Counted from the first letter of the stretch, positions 26,427 to 36,324 are shown. The stretch is DNA of 64,000 bases from Bacteroidaceae bacterium (GCA_016286165.1 JAEESE010000016.1:1-64000), one strand, 5' to 3'. Translations and numbers: made by a program. Notes: a model not told the origin generated them from the sequence alone.

Positions 26427-27989
26427 TCATCGTGTCGACCTTAGCGGTGCTGCACGGCTGCCGTTGGGGGCCCGTATGCGCAGGCAACTGGCCACCGTAG
26501 GCGCAATCACGTCTGCAGAAGTCTGTTCGGTCACCTTCATCGGCTCCGTATCTGGTGCGAGAATGAACAGGGGATAGGAAGTATAGGGATGACCTTTGTA
26601 GTAGTATTCTGTATTCTGTTCGGTTACTATCTTCCAACCCGGGCAGACGTCCACGATGAGATCGCCGGAACGAACTGCCGACCAGCCGTTACGAATGAGT
26701 GTCAGCTCGGGCGTGAAACCGCCGAGGACCAAGGAACGCGGGCTGTATACATCGGCCACGCCCTCCATCTGTGACAGAAAAGCCTCGCATTCGGCAAGGA
26801 CATCGTTGACCAGCAGCTGATGCTGCTCCACAACCTTATGGTCGATATATATCTGGCAGCCGAAGCTTGCCTCAACGTACTGCGCCTGACCGTATTTGGC
26901 AGACAGGTACATATTGAGCAGCTTGGCGGCGCGGTCGGCGTTGAACGTGCCGGCAGCGATGGTGGGATTGTAAGCGGAGCCGTCGTATCCGGTGGACGAG
27001 ACGACAAACACTACCCTATCTTTGCCCAGGCGCTGACGAAGGGTGGAGATAAGACGCCCCAAGGCGATGTCGAGCCTGACGTAGGTGTCCTGCAGTTCCG
27101 AGGGGCACTGGGCAGGTTCCTGACCTTGGAAAGTTCCGGCATAAAGGCCTACAGCGAGCAAATCGGGCGTGTGGTCGAGCCCGAGCCTAGTGGCCTCGGC
27201 GCAGTGACAGGCAAGGCTAACCACCTCGTCGTTGACCAAGGCCGATGTCTTGAAATCGCGATAACGGTTGTCGCCTGAGAACGTGTGCTTGAAGTTCTTG
27301 GCCTTCTCGTCGGCAAGAGCGTGATAATAGAGGAACGAGGGATAGGCGTTGTCGTAGGTGGATTCCCACGTCATGCGGGCTATACGCTTGGCAGGCGACT
27401 CGGAAGCGTTGTACTGTGCTACCCATGCCGGCATCTGACCATAGAACGAAGTGCCTGCCCATAGGCCGCGCTCGTCGCTGAGCCAGAAGGCGCCGTCGGC
27501 GACATGACCACCCAAGAGCACAGCCATGTCACGTTCGGGAGCGATACTTACCACGATGGCGCGGCGCGCGGTGGCGTACTTGAGCTCGTCGGTAACGGTG
27601 GGTGCAACAAGGTAGTTGGGTGAACTCTTCTCGCTGGTCTCCAAACCCGTGTAGCGTGAATCGTCAACACAGAAGACAGGCTGCAGCGTCTTGCGCGACA
27701 ACCACGAGAGCGACGGCACACCATGCTGTCGCGGAACGGCGCCGGTGACAATGGTGGCGGTTGCCGAAGCGCGATCGACTGGTTGGAAGGGCTGCTGCAC
27801 ATCACTATAGTATTGTCCCTGACTCATTAGCAGTTTGAAACCATCCTCGCCATAGAGCGGCGCAAAGGTCTCGAGATAATCAGTGCGCAATTGGTCGACA
27901 AGGATATTGACCACCAAACGCGGCAGTTCGGTAGGAGCCTGAGCATCGGCACCCATGAGCGACAGCAGCGCCACGAGGGACGTTAACAA
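26427..27989 (-). CDS. PafA-like alkaline phosphatase (phosphodiesterase fold)
   Basis: A 520-aa secreted metallo-hydrolase of the alkaline phosphatase/nucleotide pyrophosphatase superfamily. VNILVDQLRTDYLE supplies the first metal Asp (about residue 33). SATATIVTGAVPRQHG carries the nucleophile Thr (about residue 77), as in the Flavobacterium PafA group. YDGSAYNPTIAAGTFNAD lies further on. A short signal peptide ends at about GADAQA. The start is uncertain: the TTG at 27987-27989 is used, and no in-frame ATG lies nearby upstream. It follows the Lnb-like gene by 29 bp and so is in the same operon. It probably releases phosphate from monoesters in the periplasm. Confidence 0.85.
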   Translation of the reverse strand: MLTSLVALLSLMGADAQAPTELPRLVVNILVDQLRTDYLETFAPLYGEDGFKLLMSQGQYYSDVQQPFQPVDRASATATIVTGAVPRQHGVPSLSWLSRKTLQPVFCVDDSRYTGLETSEKSSPNYLVAPTVTDELKYATARRAIVVSIAPERDMAVLLGGHVADGAFWLSDERGLWAGTSFYGQMPAWVAQYNASESPAKRIARMTWESTYDNAYPSFLYYHALADEKAKNFKHTFSGDNRYRDFKTSALVNDEVVSLACHCAEATRLGLDHTPDLLAVGLYAGTFQGQEPAQCPSELQDTYVRLDIALGRLISTLRQRLGKDRVVFVVSSTGYDGSAYNPTIAAGTFNADRAAKLLNMYLSAKYGQAQYVEASFGCQIYIDHKVVEQHQLLVNDVLAECEAFLSQMEGVADVYSPRSLVLGGFTPELTLIRNGWSAVRSGDLIVDVCPGWKIVTEQNTEYYYKGHPYTSYPLFILAPDTEPMKVTEQTSADVIAPTVASCLRIRAPNGSRAAPLRSTR

Positions 27990-28018
27990 ACGCGTGCGTG
28001 ATAAAGAAGAATGTGTGT

Positions 28019-29257
28019 TTATGACTTTGTGGGTGTTAAAAGATGTACTATAGCACGACTAAGCAAAAGTAGTGCCAAAGGCAAGATTATTTGACTGAAA
28101 TGTTGGGGTAGAATGAAATATAGCACCACGAAGGCACCTAGCCATAGAACGGCAAAACGGTGATACATACAGCGTTCGCCGCGGATATCGGCACGCAGCA
28201 CAAACGGCACGAAAAGCAGCGGCAGAGGGTTCAGCACCCATACCTGCCAATTTGACGCTACGCCGGGATGCTGGGAGAAGAGGGCCATAAACGTGAGAAG
28301 CACACCCGCCAAACCCTGCAGCGTCATTAGTACTGCATCCACAGGCCAGCATACGCGACCACAGCGCCATTCCCACAGGGCTATGAGCAAGCCGAGCACC
28401 AACACGCCCCACCCCACCACTGCTGGCGTGAGAGGTATGGATGACTGCCGCGCAGCAACTGCCGCCTGGCGTTCGGGGTTGGCACCCAGGAGCTCGCGCC
28501 GCTCCGCTACCAAGGGTCTCATGCCCAACTGGTCTGCATCGATGAAGGCGCCGTCGGCATAGTGCATCATATAAATTGGCGAGAACATCTCATCACGCTC
28601 TGTGATGGCGGTGTCAACAGTGGCACCAAGCAACAGGTCGTTGCCCTCGCGAGCCCAGGGATGACCCTCGGTGAACTCGTGAAGGATAGTGCGGAATGTG
28701 TTGCGCTGAGGCTGCACGGCATAACGGACCTTACCATAGATGCTCTCTTCGATGATGTCGCGTGCTTTAGTGGTGCAGTTGTTGCGGAAAATATTGTAGA
28801 GATATGTACGATTCTCGGGACGGCTGACACTATCCAGAGCATGCAGAAGGCCCACTGCCTCATAGGGGCGCAAGGCTAGCACCTGCTCGGTAACCGACGA
28901 GCCGCGTCGCTCATATTCCATGAGGAACTGTGATGTGAGAGCCGGGGCGACGATATAATTGCATTCGCCCAATGTAAAATGCCAAGCAAAATGAGGCTGG
29001 TTGAAATCGAAGACGCCGAAGTTGAATACTGCATCATACGTGAATGCCGAGTCGCCGCGGGCTTCGGTCCACCGCATACGGATGGCGGTATGGCCATACA
29101 ACTCATAGATCTCTTCGCCGGGAGAACATGTGAGCAGACTGGCCACGACACTGGTATCCACGACTGTGAAGCCATCACTGGGTACCTGTCCGCTAGAAGC
29201 GGAAGGAACCATGGGCAACAGCAATGCCAGGAGTATAATATGTAGTAGACGTTTCAT
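28019..29257 (-). CDS. Lnb-like (DUF4105) lipoprotein N-acyltransferase candidate
   Basis: A 412-aa membrane protein. A signal peptide is followed by a DUF4105 periplasmic domain (about residues 30-240). It shows SPGEEIYELYGHTAIRM with a conserved Tyr-Gly-His, VFNFGVFDFNQPHFAWHF and FRNNCTTKARDIIE, which supplies a conserved Asn-Cys. At least five C-terminal membrane helices follow (for example VVGWGVLVLGLLIALWEW). The family contains Lnb, reported to N-acylate lipoproteins in Bacteroides, which lack a standard Lnt. The Cys and His are the plausible catalytic pair. The ATG at 29255-29257 is preferred over a TTG overlapping the promoter box. Confidence 0.82.
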   Translation of the reverse strand: MKRLLHIILLALLLPMVPSASSGQVPSDGFTVVDTSVVASLLTCSPGEEIYELYGHTAIRMRWTEARGDSAFTYDAVFNFGVFDFNQPHFAWHFTLGECNYIVAPALTSQFLMEYERRGSSVTEQVLALRPYEAVGLLHALDSVSRPENRTYLYNIFRNNCTTKARDIIEESIYGKVRYAVQPQRNTFRTILHEFTEGHPWAREGNDLLLGATVDTAITERDEMFSPIYMMHYADGAFIDADQLGMRPLVAERRELLGANPERQAAVAARQSSIPLTPAVVGWGVLVLGLLIALWEWRCGRVCWPVDAVLMTLQGLAGVLLTFMALFSQHPGVASNWQVWVLNPLPLLFVPFVLRADIRGERCMYHRFAVLWLGAFVVLYFILPQHFSQIILPLALLLLSRAIVHLLTPTKS

Positions 29258-29266
29258 AAACGGCTG

Positions 29267-29274
29267 CAAAGTTA
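29267..29274 (-). promoter_or_regulatory. -7 box of the Lnb-like/phosphatase operon
   Basis: The minus strand reads TAACTTTG then CAGC, only about 10 nt before the ATG, so the leader is very short. Confidence 0.55.
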
Positions 29275-29480
29275 CGAAAAAGATTAGAGACGGAGGATTA
29301 AATATGTGAAGTTTTTGCGTTTTGGCACAAAAAAAGTATCGGAAACGGCCTTATATCAACGGAAATACACGGAAAAGAACGGAAATACGGTAATTTGTTT
29401 GGACGGGATGTGAATCAATGAAAAGTGGGAAAAAAGAAAAAAATAACATGAACCATAAAACGTAAACCATAAACTTTTAC

Positions 29481-29488
29481 TACCTTTG
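29481..29488 (+). promoter_or_regulatory. -7 box of the coaX operon
   Basis: TACCTTTG followed by CAG lies about 165 nt before the coaX ATG. Upstream, 29330-29400 holds three ACGGAAA motifs. No gene is seen in the 395-bp gap between the Lnb-like gene and coaX. Confidence 0.65.
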
Positions 29489-29652
29489 CAGCCGCAAACA
29501 AAAGAAGAAAGCTGCAAGCTCAGAAAGCGGCGAAAGGAATCTATTCAAGAGCCTGCATAAGCAAAGAATATTCTGCTGCAATAATCACTTGAACGCCAAG
29601 AATATAAGCAACTATACTTAAAGCAAAGAACAAAGCCAAGTCAAGCAGCATC

Positions 29653-30378
29653 ATGAACCTGATTATCGACATAGGCAACACGCTCGCTAAATACTATCTG
29701 TTCAACAACGGGCAGCTATTGAGTTACCACCACGAGGAAGATCATACACTCTCGTGGCTAGACAGCCTCGACAAGAAGCCCGATGCTGCAATCATCTCTA
29801 CAGTGGTTGACCTACCTCAGGAGGCAGAAGCACGGCTGCTGACGATGGACTATCCGCTGGTGAGGTTCTCTTCGACCACACCTACCCCCCTGCGCAACCT
29901 CTATCACACGCCCAAGACCCTTGGTCCCGACCGCCTGGCAGCCGCCGTGGGCGCCTGGACACAATGCCCGGGCAAGCCAATCCTGATTGTTGACGTAGGC
30001 AGCTGCGTCACCTATGACTTCGTGAGTGCTCGCGGCGAATACTTGGGCGGAAACATAGCTCCAGGCCTTCATGCCCGTCTGCGAGCCATCGACGACTACT
30101 TCCCACGTCTGCCATTGGTCGACGCCGAAGGCGATGTCCCCGAGGTAGGCTATGACACCGAGACTGCCATCCGCTCGGGCGTGATATGCGGAATGCGTCA
30201 CGAATTAGAGGGGTATATCCAGGCTTTTCGTAAGAAATATCGCTCACTTTTGGTTTTTTTAACGGGCGGAGACGCAAAACGCTTGGCTATAACGCAAACT
30301 TCTCGTACCTTTGCCGACGATTTTCTCGTACCCAAGGGTTTGAACGCCACGTTGAACGCTGCGCTCGACTTGAATTAG
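29653..30378 (+). CDS. coaX: Type III pantothenate kinase
   Basis: A 241-aa cytosolic kinase that phosphorylates pantothenate in the first step of CoA synthesis. The acetate-kinase-type fold shows IIDIGNTLAKYYLF at the N-terminus (phosphate 1 motif), then LGPDRLAAAVGAW, IVDVGSCVTYDFV (phosphate 2) and the adenosine-motif segment LVFLTGGDAKRLA near residue 200. Length is typical. The next gene follows by 36 bp, and the cluster coaX - outer-membrane protein - lptC is common in Bacteroidales. Confidence 0.95.
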   Translation: MNLIIDIGNTLAKYYLFNNGQLLSYHHEEDHTLSWLDSLDKKPDAAIISTVVDLPQEAEARLLTMDYPLVRFSSTTPTPLRNLYHTPKTLGPDRLAAAVGAWTQCPGKPILIVDVGSCVTYDFVSARGEYLGGNIAPGLHARLRAIDDYFPRLPLVDAEGDVPEVGYDTETAIRSGVICGMRHELEGYIQAFRKKYRSLLVFLTGGDAKRLAITQTSRTFADDFLVPKGLNATLNAALDLN

Positions 30379-30414
30379 AGACAAAGGAACAGAGTTTTTA
30401 CAAACAACACATTG

Positions 30415-31776
30415 ATGAAAAAGAAAAACAAGATATTGGCGTTGATGCTGCTTGGGCTGACTACAATGACCAACATGCACGCCCAGACCAACGGTTCCAA
30501 TTCGTCATACTCGCGTTTCGGCCTGGGCTTGCTCAGCGACCAGTCGCAGAGCATGAACCGCTCGATGGGCGGCGTAAGCCAAGGCCTGCGTTCGGGCTTC
30601 AGCGTCAACAAGCTCAATCCCGCCAGCTATTCGGCCATCGACTCGTTGACCTTCATCTTCGATGCCGGTATGAGCCTGCAACGCACTAAGATGAAGCTTG
30701 GCAGTGCACACCAAAGTGCCAACAACACAAACTTCGACTACGTTAATGCCGCTTTCCGTGTGGTGAAGAACCTAGGCATGAGCGTAGGTTTCCAACCGTT
30801 TACATCGGTCGGCTATAGCTTCCAGCAAGAACAATCCGTGGGTACAGACCCTTATACCGGCCAGAACATCAGCAACAGCTTCGCGCTCGACGGCAACGGC
30901 GGTCTGCATGAAGCATATATCGGTGCCGGCTGGCGACCGTTCAAAGGGTTCTCGTTCGGTGCCAATGCCGGGCTACTATGGGGCTCCATAGACCATCAGG
31001 TAGTTCAGACCTTTGCCGAGAACGGCACCGCCAACTCCACTAGCTACAGCAGCCTACGCTCGTACTACAGCTCATCGCTTCTGACATGGAAGGGTGACAT
31101 CGGCGTACAAGCTGAGATTCCCGTGAGCAAGACAGACCTTCTGACCTTGGGCGCCACAGTAGGTATCGGACATAAAGTGGGCGGCGAGACGACGCTTCTC
31201 CGCACAGTGCTCTCGGGCGACAGCATCAAACGAACCGCCAACAATGCCTTCCAGTTGCCAATGACCTATAGCTTCGGTGCCGCATGGAACCATGCCAACA
31301 GCCTCACGGTGGCCGTGGATGCCACACTCGAGCAATGGGGTGCCTGCACCACTCCGCAGTTCAACGCCGCCACTGGCTCCTTTGCCGCTGCCAAAGGAGA
31401 ATATGAGAACCGTCTGCGGTTGAACGCAGGCGTGCAATACCTGCCCTCGCGCCTAGACCACAGTTACCTTAAACGTATTTGCTACCGTGCAGGCGCATAC
31501 TACGCCACACCGTATCAGAATATCACCACCGCCAACAACGGCAAATTCGATGGTCCGGCACAATTCGGCATCACCGCAGGCATCGGATTGCCCATCGCCA
31601 ACGGCATAACACGCAATACGGTGCTCAATATCTATTCGCCATCGTATGTCAACATTGGCGTGGAATGGGCGCGCCGCCAGCCTTCGTCAAGCCAGCTGAT
31701 TGCCGAGAACATTATGCGAATCAATATCGGCATAACGTTCAACGAACTGTGGTTCCAGAGATGGAAGTTCAGGTAA
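30415..31776 (+). CDS. Outer-membrane beta-barrel protein next to coaX and lptC
   Basis: A 453-aa protein with a signal peptide (to about residue 24, NMHAQ). Repeated amphipathic strands follow, including SSYSRFGLGLLSDQSQSMNR, GGVSQGLRSGFSVNKLNPAS and LGMSVGFQPFTSVGYSF. The pattern recalls FadL-type outer-membrane channels, and orthologues lie beside coaX/lptC throughout Bacteroidales. A role in outer-membrane transport or envelope biogenesis is inferred from fold and position. The ATG at 30415 is used, because the TTG 3 nt earlier adds only one residue. Confidence 0.8.
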   Translation: MKKKNKILALMLLGLTTMTNMHAQTNGSNSSYSRFGLGLLSDQSQSMNRSMGGVSQGLRSGFSVNKLNPASYSAIDSLTFIFDAGMSLQRTKMKLGSAHQSANNTNFDYVNAAFRVVKNLGMSVGFQPFTSVGYSFQQEQSVGTDPYTGQNISNSFALDGNGGLHEAYIGAGWRPFKGFSFGANAGLLWGSIDHQVVQTFAENGTANSTSYSSLRSYYSSSLLTWKGDIGVQAEIPVSKTDLLTLGATVGIGHKVGGETTLLRTVLSGDSIKRTANNAFQLPMTYSFGAAWNHANSLTVAVDATLEQWGACTTPQFNAATGSFAAAKGEYENRLRLNAGVQYLPSRLDHSYLKRICYRAGAYYATPYQNITTANNGKFDGPAQFGITAGIGLPIANGITRNTVLNIYSPSYVNIGVEWARRQPSSSQLIAENIMRINIGITFNELWFQRWKFR

Positions 31777-31796
31777 GAAGGACTATACAGCACCAC

Positions 31797-32474
31797 ATGA
31801 TGACCACAGGATTTTTCATGCCTTTGACATTGCGCAATACCTGCCGCCTGCGACTTCTGTTCGCAGGCATGGCTATTTCAGCAGTGGCATTCCTGTTTGA
31901 GTCTTGCGAGCGCCGGCACGAGCATCTGGCACCTGCCGTCAACGAAAACGATTCGCTGCCCTTCCTCACCGCTCATGGTATCTCGAACCTGATCTCCGAT
32001 TCAGGAGTTATAAGCTACAAGATTGTGGCTGAGGACTGGTTCATCTACACTGAGCCCCAGTCGAAATGGTACTTCCCCAAGGGCCTCTTCCTTGAGAAAT
32101 TCGACACTACATTCCACGTCAACTGGTATGTGCAAAGTGATACCGCCTACTGCCACAATAACCGCACATGGGAACTGCGCGGACGCGTGGTCGTACTGAA
32201 CCGCGAAGGCGACCTCTTCGAGACCGAGGAGCTATTCTGGGACATGGACGCCCATGAGATGTGGAACACCGTGTACATGTGCATTACCAAGCCATCGACC
32301 AACCAACAGCTCAAGGGCTACCGCTTCCGTTCGGACGAACAGATGACTAAGTACAGCATCAATAATTCGGCCGGCTACACTCCTATGAACGACAAGAAGG
32401 ACGACTCTGACTCACAGACTTCTACTGGTCAGACCTACCAGCGTCCTTCACAGGCGGATTATCATAGGAGGTAG
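31797..32474 (+). CDS. lptC: LPS export protein LptC
   Basis: About 225 aa. An N-terminal hydrophobic segment ends in a lipobox-like FLFESC, followed by an LptC jelly-roll: LISDSGVISYKIVAEDWFIY, KWYFPKGLFLEKFDTTFHVN, ELRGRVVVLNREGDLFETEE and LFWDMDAHEMW. LptC receives LPS from LptB2FG and passes it along the periplasmic bridge. A longer frame opens at 31479 inside the previous gene. The ATG at 31797 (or the adjacent one at 31800) is chosen because it lies 20 bp after that gene's stop and gives a proper signal. A Lys/Asp/Ser-rich tail is poorly conserved. Confidence 0.88.
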   Translation: MMTTGFFMPLTLRNTCRLRLLFAGMAISAVAFLFESCERRHEHLAPAVNENDSLPFLTAHGISNLISDSGVISYKIVAEDWFIYTEPQSKWYFPKGLFLEKFDTTFHVNWYVQSDTAYCHNNRTWELRGRVVVLNREGDLFETEELFWDMDAHEMWNTVYMCITKPSTNQQLKGYRFRSDEQMTKYSINNSAGYTPMNDKKDDSDSQTSTGQTYQRPSQADYHRR

Positions 32475-32516
32475 AAGGTATACTCGCTTCACGAGTTAAC
32501 AAGTTAACAGATTCGG

Positions 32517-32542
32517 GATTAAGGATTAAGGATTAAAGATTT
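32517..32542. repeat. 7-bp repeats between lptC and the GldE-like gene
   Basis: GATTAAG, GATTAAG, GATTAAA, GATTT run in tandem. Further looser copies (AAGGATTAAGGATTCG) follow near 32590. Confidence 0.75.
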
Positions 32543-32658
32543 GTGATGGTTGTCAGCACTGCTTCTAAAGTTTAGGTTAACATTCAAAAGGATTAAGGAT
32601 TCGATATTAAGGATTGGGTCAGCATTCAAAAATAATTAAATAAGGTATAAGACAAGTT

Positions 32659-33933
32659 TTGAGTACACTTTTTATCTACATAGCTATCACATTGGCTTTC
32701 TCCGCGTTCTTCTCGGGCATGGAGATAGCATTCGTGTCGAGCAACAAACTACGCTTTGAGATGGAACGTTCACAAAGCGGTCTCAACAGCAGAATGGCCT
32801 CCACGTTCTTTGAGCATCCCAACAATTTTCTCTCGACGCTGCTTGTGGGTAACAATATAGCCCTCGTCATCTACGGCATACTAATTGCTCGTATCTTAGA
32901 CCCACTGGTCATTCAGCCACTGGGCATTACCAACGAATGGCTGGCATTGTTGACGCAAACCATTATCTCCACAATCATAGTGCTGTTCACAGGCGAGTTT
33001 TTGCCTAAGATGTTGTTCAAGATAAATCCGAACCGTGCGCTGACACTCTTCGCGCCTATTGCATATTTCTTCTACATCATACTCTACCCCATCGCCAAAT
33101 TCACCAGCACGCTTGCCAAAGGCATCCTGCGCATCTTCGGTCTGCGAGTGAACAACGACGACAGCGATCGCGCCTTCACGAAGGTAGACCTCGACTATCT
33201 GATACAGACCACTATAGACCAGACAGACAATGAGGAAGAGATTACCGACGAGGTAAAAATATTCCAAAATGCCCTCGACTTCGGTTCGTGTAAGGTTAGG
33301 GATTGTATTGTGCCTAGAACTGAGATTGTAGCAGTGGACAAGACAGTGTCGCTCGAACAGCTTAAAGCCAAGTTCATCGAGAGCGGCTGTTCGAAGATTA
33401 TTGTCTTTGACGATGATATAGATAATGTAGTCGGGTTCATTCATTCGTCGGAAATGTTCCGTATGAAACCGACCGACGTATGGACCGACCACATACGCGA
33501 AGTTCCCATAGTGCCCGAGAGCATGAGCGGACAGAAGCTGATGCAGACGCTTATGCAGCAGAAACTGTCGCTGGCCGTTGTCGTCGACGAATTCGGCGGC
33601 ACCAGCGGAATATGCACACTCGAGGACCTTGTAGAAGAGATTTTCGGCGATATCGAGGACGAACACGACCAGCAGTCATATATCGCCAAGAAGTTGCCTT
33701 CGGGCGAGTACGATATCTCGGCACGTCTTGAAGTGGAGAAAGCCAATGAGCTGCTCGACCTGGAGCTGCCCGAGAGCGAGGACTATATGACCGTGGGCGG
33801 ACTCATCCTGCATCGCATACAACGATTCCCCAAGCTCAACGAGGTGGTAACCTTCGACAATTTCGAGTTCAAGATTTTAAAGAATACAAGCACCAAAATT
33901 GAGCTCGTAAGACTGAAAATACTAGAAAAGTAA
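32659..33933 (+). CDS. CNNM/CorC-family membrane protein (GldE-like)
   Basis: A 424-aa inner-membrane protein. The CNNM transmembrane domain (about 1-190) begins IAITLAFSAFFSGMEIAFVS and includes LSTLLVGNNIALVIYGILIA. A pair of CBS domains (about 205-330: VRDCIVPRTEIVAVD, LSLAVVVDEFGGTSGICTLE) and a CorC/HlyC C-terminal domain (about 345-424: DYMTVGGLILHRIQRFPKLN) follow. The fold is that of divalent-cation (Mg2+) transporters; in gliding Bacteroidetes the related GldE supports type IX secretion. The likely start is TTG (TTG AGT ACA), because no ATG precedes the first helix. It sits after lptC and before ppiD. Confidence 0.88.
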   Translation: MSTLFIYIAITLAFSAFFSGMEIAFVSSNKLRFEMERSQSGLNSRMASTFFEHPNNFLSTLLVGNNIALVIYGILIARILDPLVIQPLGITNEWLALLTQTIISTIIVLFTGEFLPKMLFKINPNRALTLFAPIAYFFYIILYPIAKFTSTLAKGILRIFGLRVNNDDSDRAFTKVDLDYLIQTTIDQTDNEEEITDEVKIFQNALDFGSCKVRDCIVPRTEIVAVDKTVSLEQLKAKFIESGCSKIIVFDDDIDNVVGFIHSSEMFRMKPTDVWTDHIREVPIVPESMSGQKLMQTLMQQKLSLAVVVDEFGGTSGICTLEDLVEEIFGDIEDEHDQQSYIAKKLPSGEYDISARLEVEKANELLDLELPESEDYMTVGGLILHRIQRFPKLNEVVTFDNFEFKILKNTSTKIELVRLKILEK

Positions 33934-34072
33934 GCCTAAAACACATAATAGTAACCTCGAAAATGCATTTTTCGGGGAAAAAGAGTTGTCGTATGACAAT
34001 TTTTGTGTACCTTCGTGCGCTTTTTGAATAAAAATGTAGGAAATAATCAAAACAAAATAAATTAATTAATCA

Positions 34073-36238
34073 ATGGCAACATTACAGAAAATCAGAAGCA
34101 AAGGCGCATTGCTCATCCTATTCGTAGGTCTGGCTCTCTTTGCTTTCATCGCCGAGGAAGCCGTTCGCTCGCTCTCCTCATCACGCACCGAGAGCCACCA
34201 GCGTATCGGTAAAGTGTACGACAATTCAATCAACATCCAGGAGTTCAACGATCTTGTTGACGAATATGTCGACGTAGTGAAATTCACCTCTGGCACCGAC
34301 AACCTCAGCGAAGAGCAGATGCAACAAGTTCGCGACCAGGTGTGGCAGACTTACGTGCAGAACGAACTTCTCAACCACGAAGCTGAAGAACTCGGACTCA
34401 CCGTGACAGATGCTGAGATTCAGGACATCATCAAGACTGGTAGCAACCCCATGCTAGCTCAGACTCCTTTCCGTAACCAGCAGACAGGCGCTTTCGACGT
34501 AGAGCAGCTCAACCAGTTCCTCACTCAATACAACGCTATCAAAGGTCAGGCCGGTCAGCCAGCAGAAGCTGTTGAGTATTACACCAAGATGTACAACTAC
34601 TGGAAGTTCATCGAGAAGAACCTGCGCCAGCAGACTCTGACTGAGAAATTCCAAGGTCTGCTCGCTAAGTCATTCATCGCCAACCCCGTCAGCGCACAGA
34701 ACGCGTTCAACGCTTCACGCAACGAGAAGGACATTATGCTCGTAGCACTCCCCTACACCACCATCAAGGACGAGGAAGTTAAGCCCGAGGACAATGAGCT
34801 GACAGCCAAGTACAATGAGATGAAGGAGCTCTTCCGCATCCAGGAGCCCACTCGCGACATCAAGTATATCGACGTTGCCATCAAGGCCAGCAAGGCCGAC
34901 CGCGATGAGATTAATGCTGAAATGCAGGAAATCGCTACTCAGCTCGCTGCTGATGATGCAGACATCGCAAACATCGTCAGAAAGAGCGGTAGCACAGTTG
35001 CCTATCAGGCTCTGCCCGTTCGCCGTCAGGCTCTGCCCACCGACATCGCAGCACAGATTGATTCCATGAGCGTAGGTCAGCAGAAGGGTCCATACCTCAA
35101 TGCTCAGGACAACACTCAGAACATCATCCGTTTCATCGCAAAAACAACCTTGCCCGACAGCATCCAATTCCGTCAGATTGGTGTTGGCGGAGCTGACGAG
35201 GCTGCAGCCCAGAAGACTGCCGACAGCATCATGACAGTGCTTGCCGCCGGTGTGCCCTTTGACAGCATTGCCAAGAAGTTCAACCAGACAGGCGAAGAGC
35301 AGTGGATCAGCTCTGCTCAGTATGAGAATGCCACTCTCGACGAGAACAACCAGAAGTTCATCAACGCTCTGCAGAATCAGGCTGTAGGCTCAACCCAGCA
35401 GGTGAAGCTCGGCATGTCCGGCATCGCTATCCTCCGTGTCACAGACCGCCGCAACCCCGTTGAGAAGTATCAGGTGGCTGTTGTCAAGCGCCCGCTCGAC
35501 TTCTCCAATGACACCTTCAACAAGACTTTCAACGATTTCTCTCAATTCATTGCTACTAACAAGACCATCGAGGATATCGAAGCTAACGCCCTGAAGGCAG
35601 GTTATATGGTTCAGCAACGCGAAAGCATGTTTGCCAGCGAGCACAACGTGGCCGGTCTGAGTTCCACCCGTGAGGCTTTCCGTTGGATATTCAACGGCGA
35701 CACCAAGGTCGGTGACGTTTCCGATATTTACACTGTAGGCAACAACGACCACCTTCTCGTAGTGATGCTCACTGCCAAGAACGACGGCGAGTACCGCACA
35801 GAAGAGAGCGTGAAAGATTTTCTTACCACCGAGGTAACACGCGATAAGAAGGCTGCCAAGTTGCAGGAGATGATGGCCTCAGCCGCAGACCTCGCTGCCG
35901 TGGCTAAGATCAAGGGAGCTGCTCCCGCTGACACCGTTAAGCACATCACCTTTGGAGCTCCTGTTTTCGTTCCCGGTACAGGAGCCAGCGAGAGTGCTCT
36001 CGCAGGTGCTGTAGCCAAGACAGCCAAGGGTGGCTTCGCCAAGGGCGTCAAGGGTAACGCTGGTGTTTATGCCTTCCAGGTCACCAACGAGACCAACAAC
36101 GGCGCCAAGTTCGACGACGCTGCAAAGCAAAGTGCTGCCACACAGGTTGCCCAGCAAGGCATGCGTGCCGCTTCACGCTTCATCCAGGAGCTGTACCAGA
36201 AAGCCGGCATCAAGGACAAGCGTTACATGTTCTATTAA
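34073..36238 (+). CDS. ppiD: Periplasmic peptidyl-prolyl isomerase/chaperone PpiD
   Basis: A 721-aa protein anchored by one N-terminal helix (GALLILFVGLALFAFIAEEA). A SurA-type N-terminal chaperone region (about 40-270) follows. A parvulin-like PPIase domain (about 355-470: FRQIGVGGADEAAAQKTADS, SMMTVLAAGVPFDSIAKKF-like segment) and a C-terminal helical part complete it. PpiD helps fold newly exported proteins at the Sec translocon. A likely weak promoter (TACCTTCG, 34008-34015) precedes it. It ends in a strong terminator. Confidence 0.9.
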   Translation: MATLQKIRSKGALLILFVGLALFAFIAEEAVRSLSSSRTESHQRIGKVYDNSINIQEFNDLVDEYVDVVKFTSGTDNLSEEQMQQVRDQVWQTYVQNELLNHEAEELGLTVTDAEIQDIIKTGSNPMLAQTPFRNQQTGAFDVEQLNQFLTQYNAIKGQAGQPAEAVEYYTKMYNYWKFIEKNLRQQTLTEKFQGLLAKSFIANPVSAQNAFNASRNEKDIMLVALPYTTIKDEEVKPEDNELTAKYNEMKELFRIQEPTRDIKYIDVAIKASKADRDEINAEMQEIATQLAADDADIANIVRKSGSTVAYQALPVRRQALPTDIAAQIDSMSVGQQKGPYLNAQDNTQNIIRFIAKTTLPDSIQFRQIGVGGADEAAAQKTADSIMTVLAAGVPFDSIAKKFNQTGEEQWISSAQYENATLDENNQKFINALQNQAVGSTQQVKLGMSGIAILRVTDRRNPVEKYQVAVVKRPLDFSNDTFNKTFNDFSQFIATNKTIEDIEANALKAGYMVQQRESMFASEHNVAGLSSTREAFRWIFNGDTKVGDVSDIYTVGNNDHLLVVMLTAKNDGEYRTEESVKDFLTTEVTRDKKAAKLQEMMASAADLAAVAKIKGAAPADTVKHITFGAPVFVPGTGASESALAGAVAKTAKGGFAKGVKGNAGVYAFQVTNETNNGAKFDDAAKQSAATQVAQQGMRAASRFIQELYQKAGIKDKRYMFY

Positions 36239-36288
36239 TTCTCGCACACGCGCGTACATTAAATTATTTTATAAGCACACGCTACCAA

Positions 36289-36324
36289 AAAACACCCTTG
36301 TTGGTCCGCCAACAGGGGTGTTTT
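36289..36324 (+). terminator. Terminator of ppiD
   Basis: AAAACACCCTTGTTGG (36289-36304) pairs with CCAACAGGGGTGTTTT (36309-36324). A-rich and T-rich flanks could make it work on both strands. Confidence 0.85.

Noticed and set aside
31479-31796. N-terminal extension of LptC
   Set aside because: It overlaps the outer-membrane protein gene in another frame and would place the lipoprotein signal internally.
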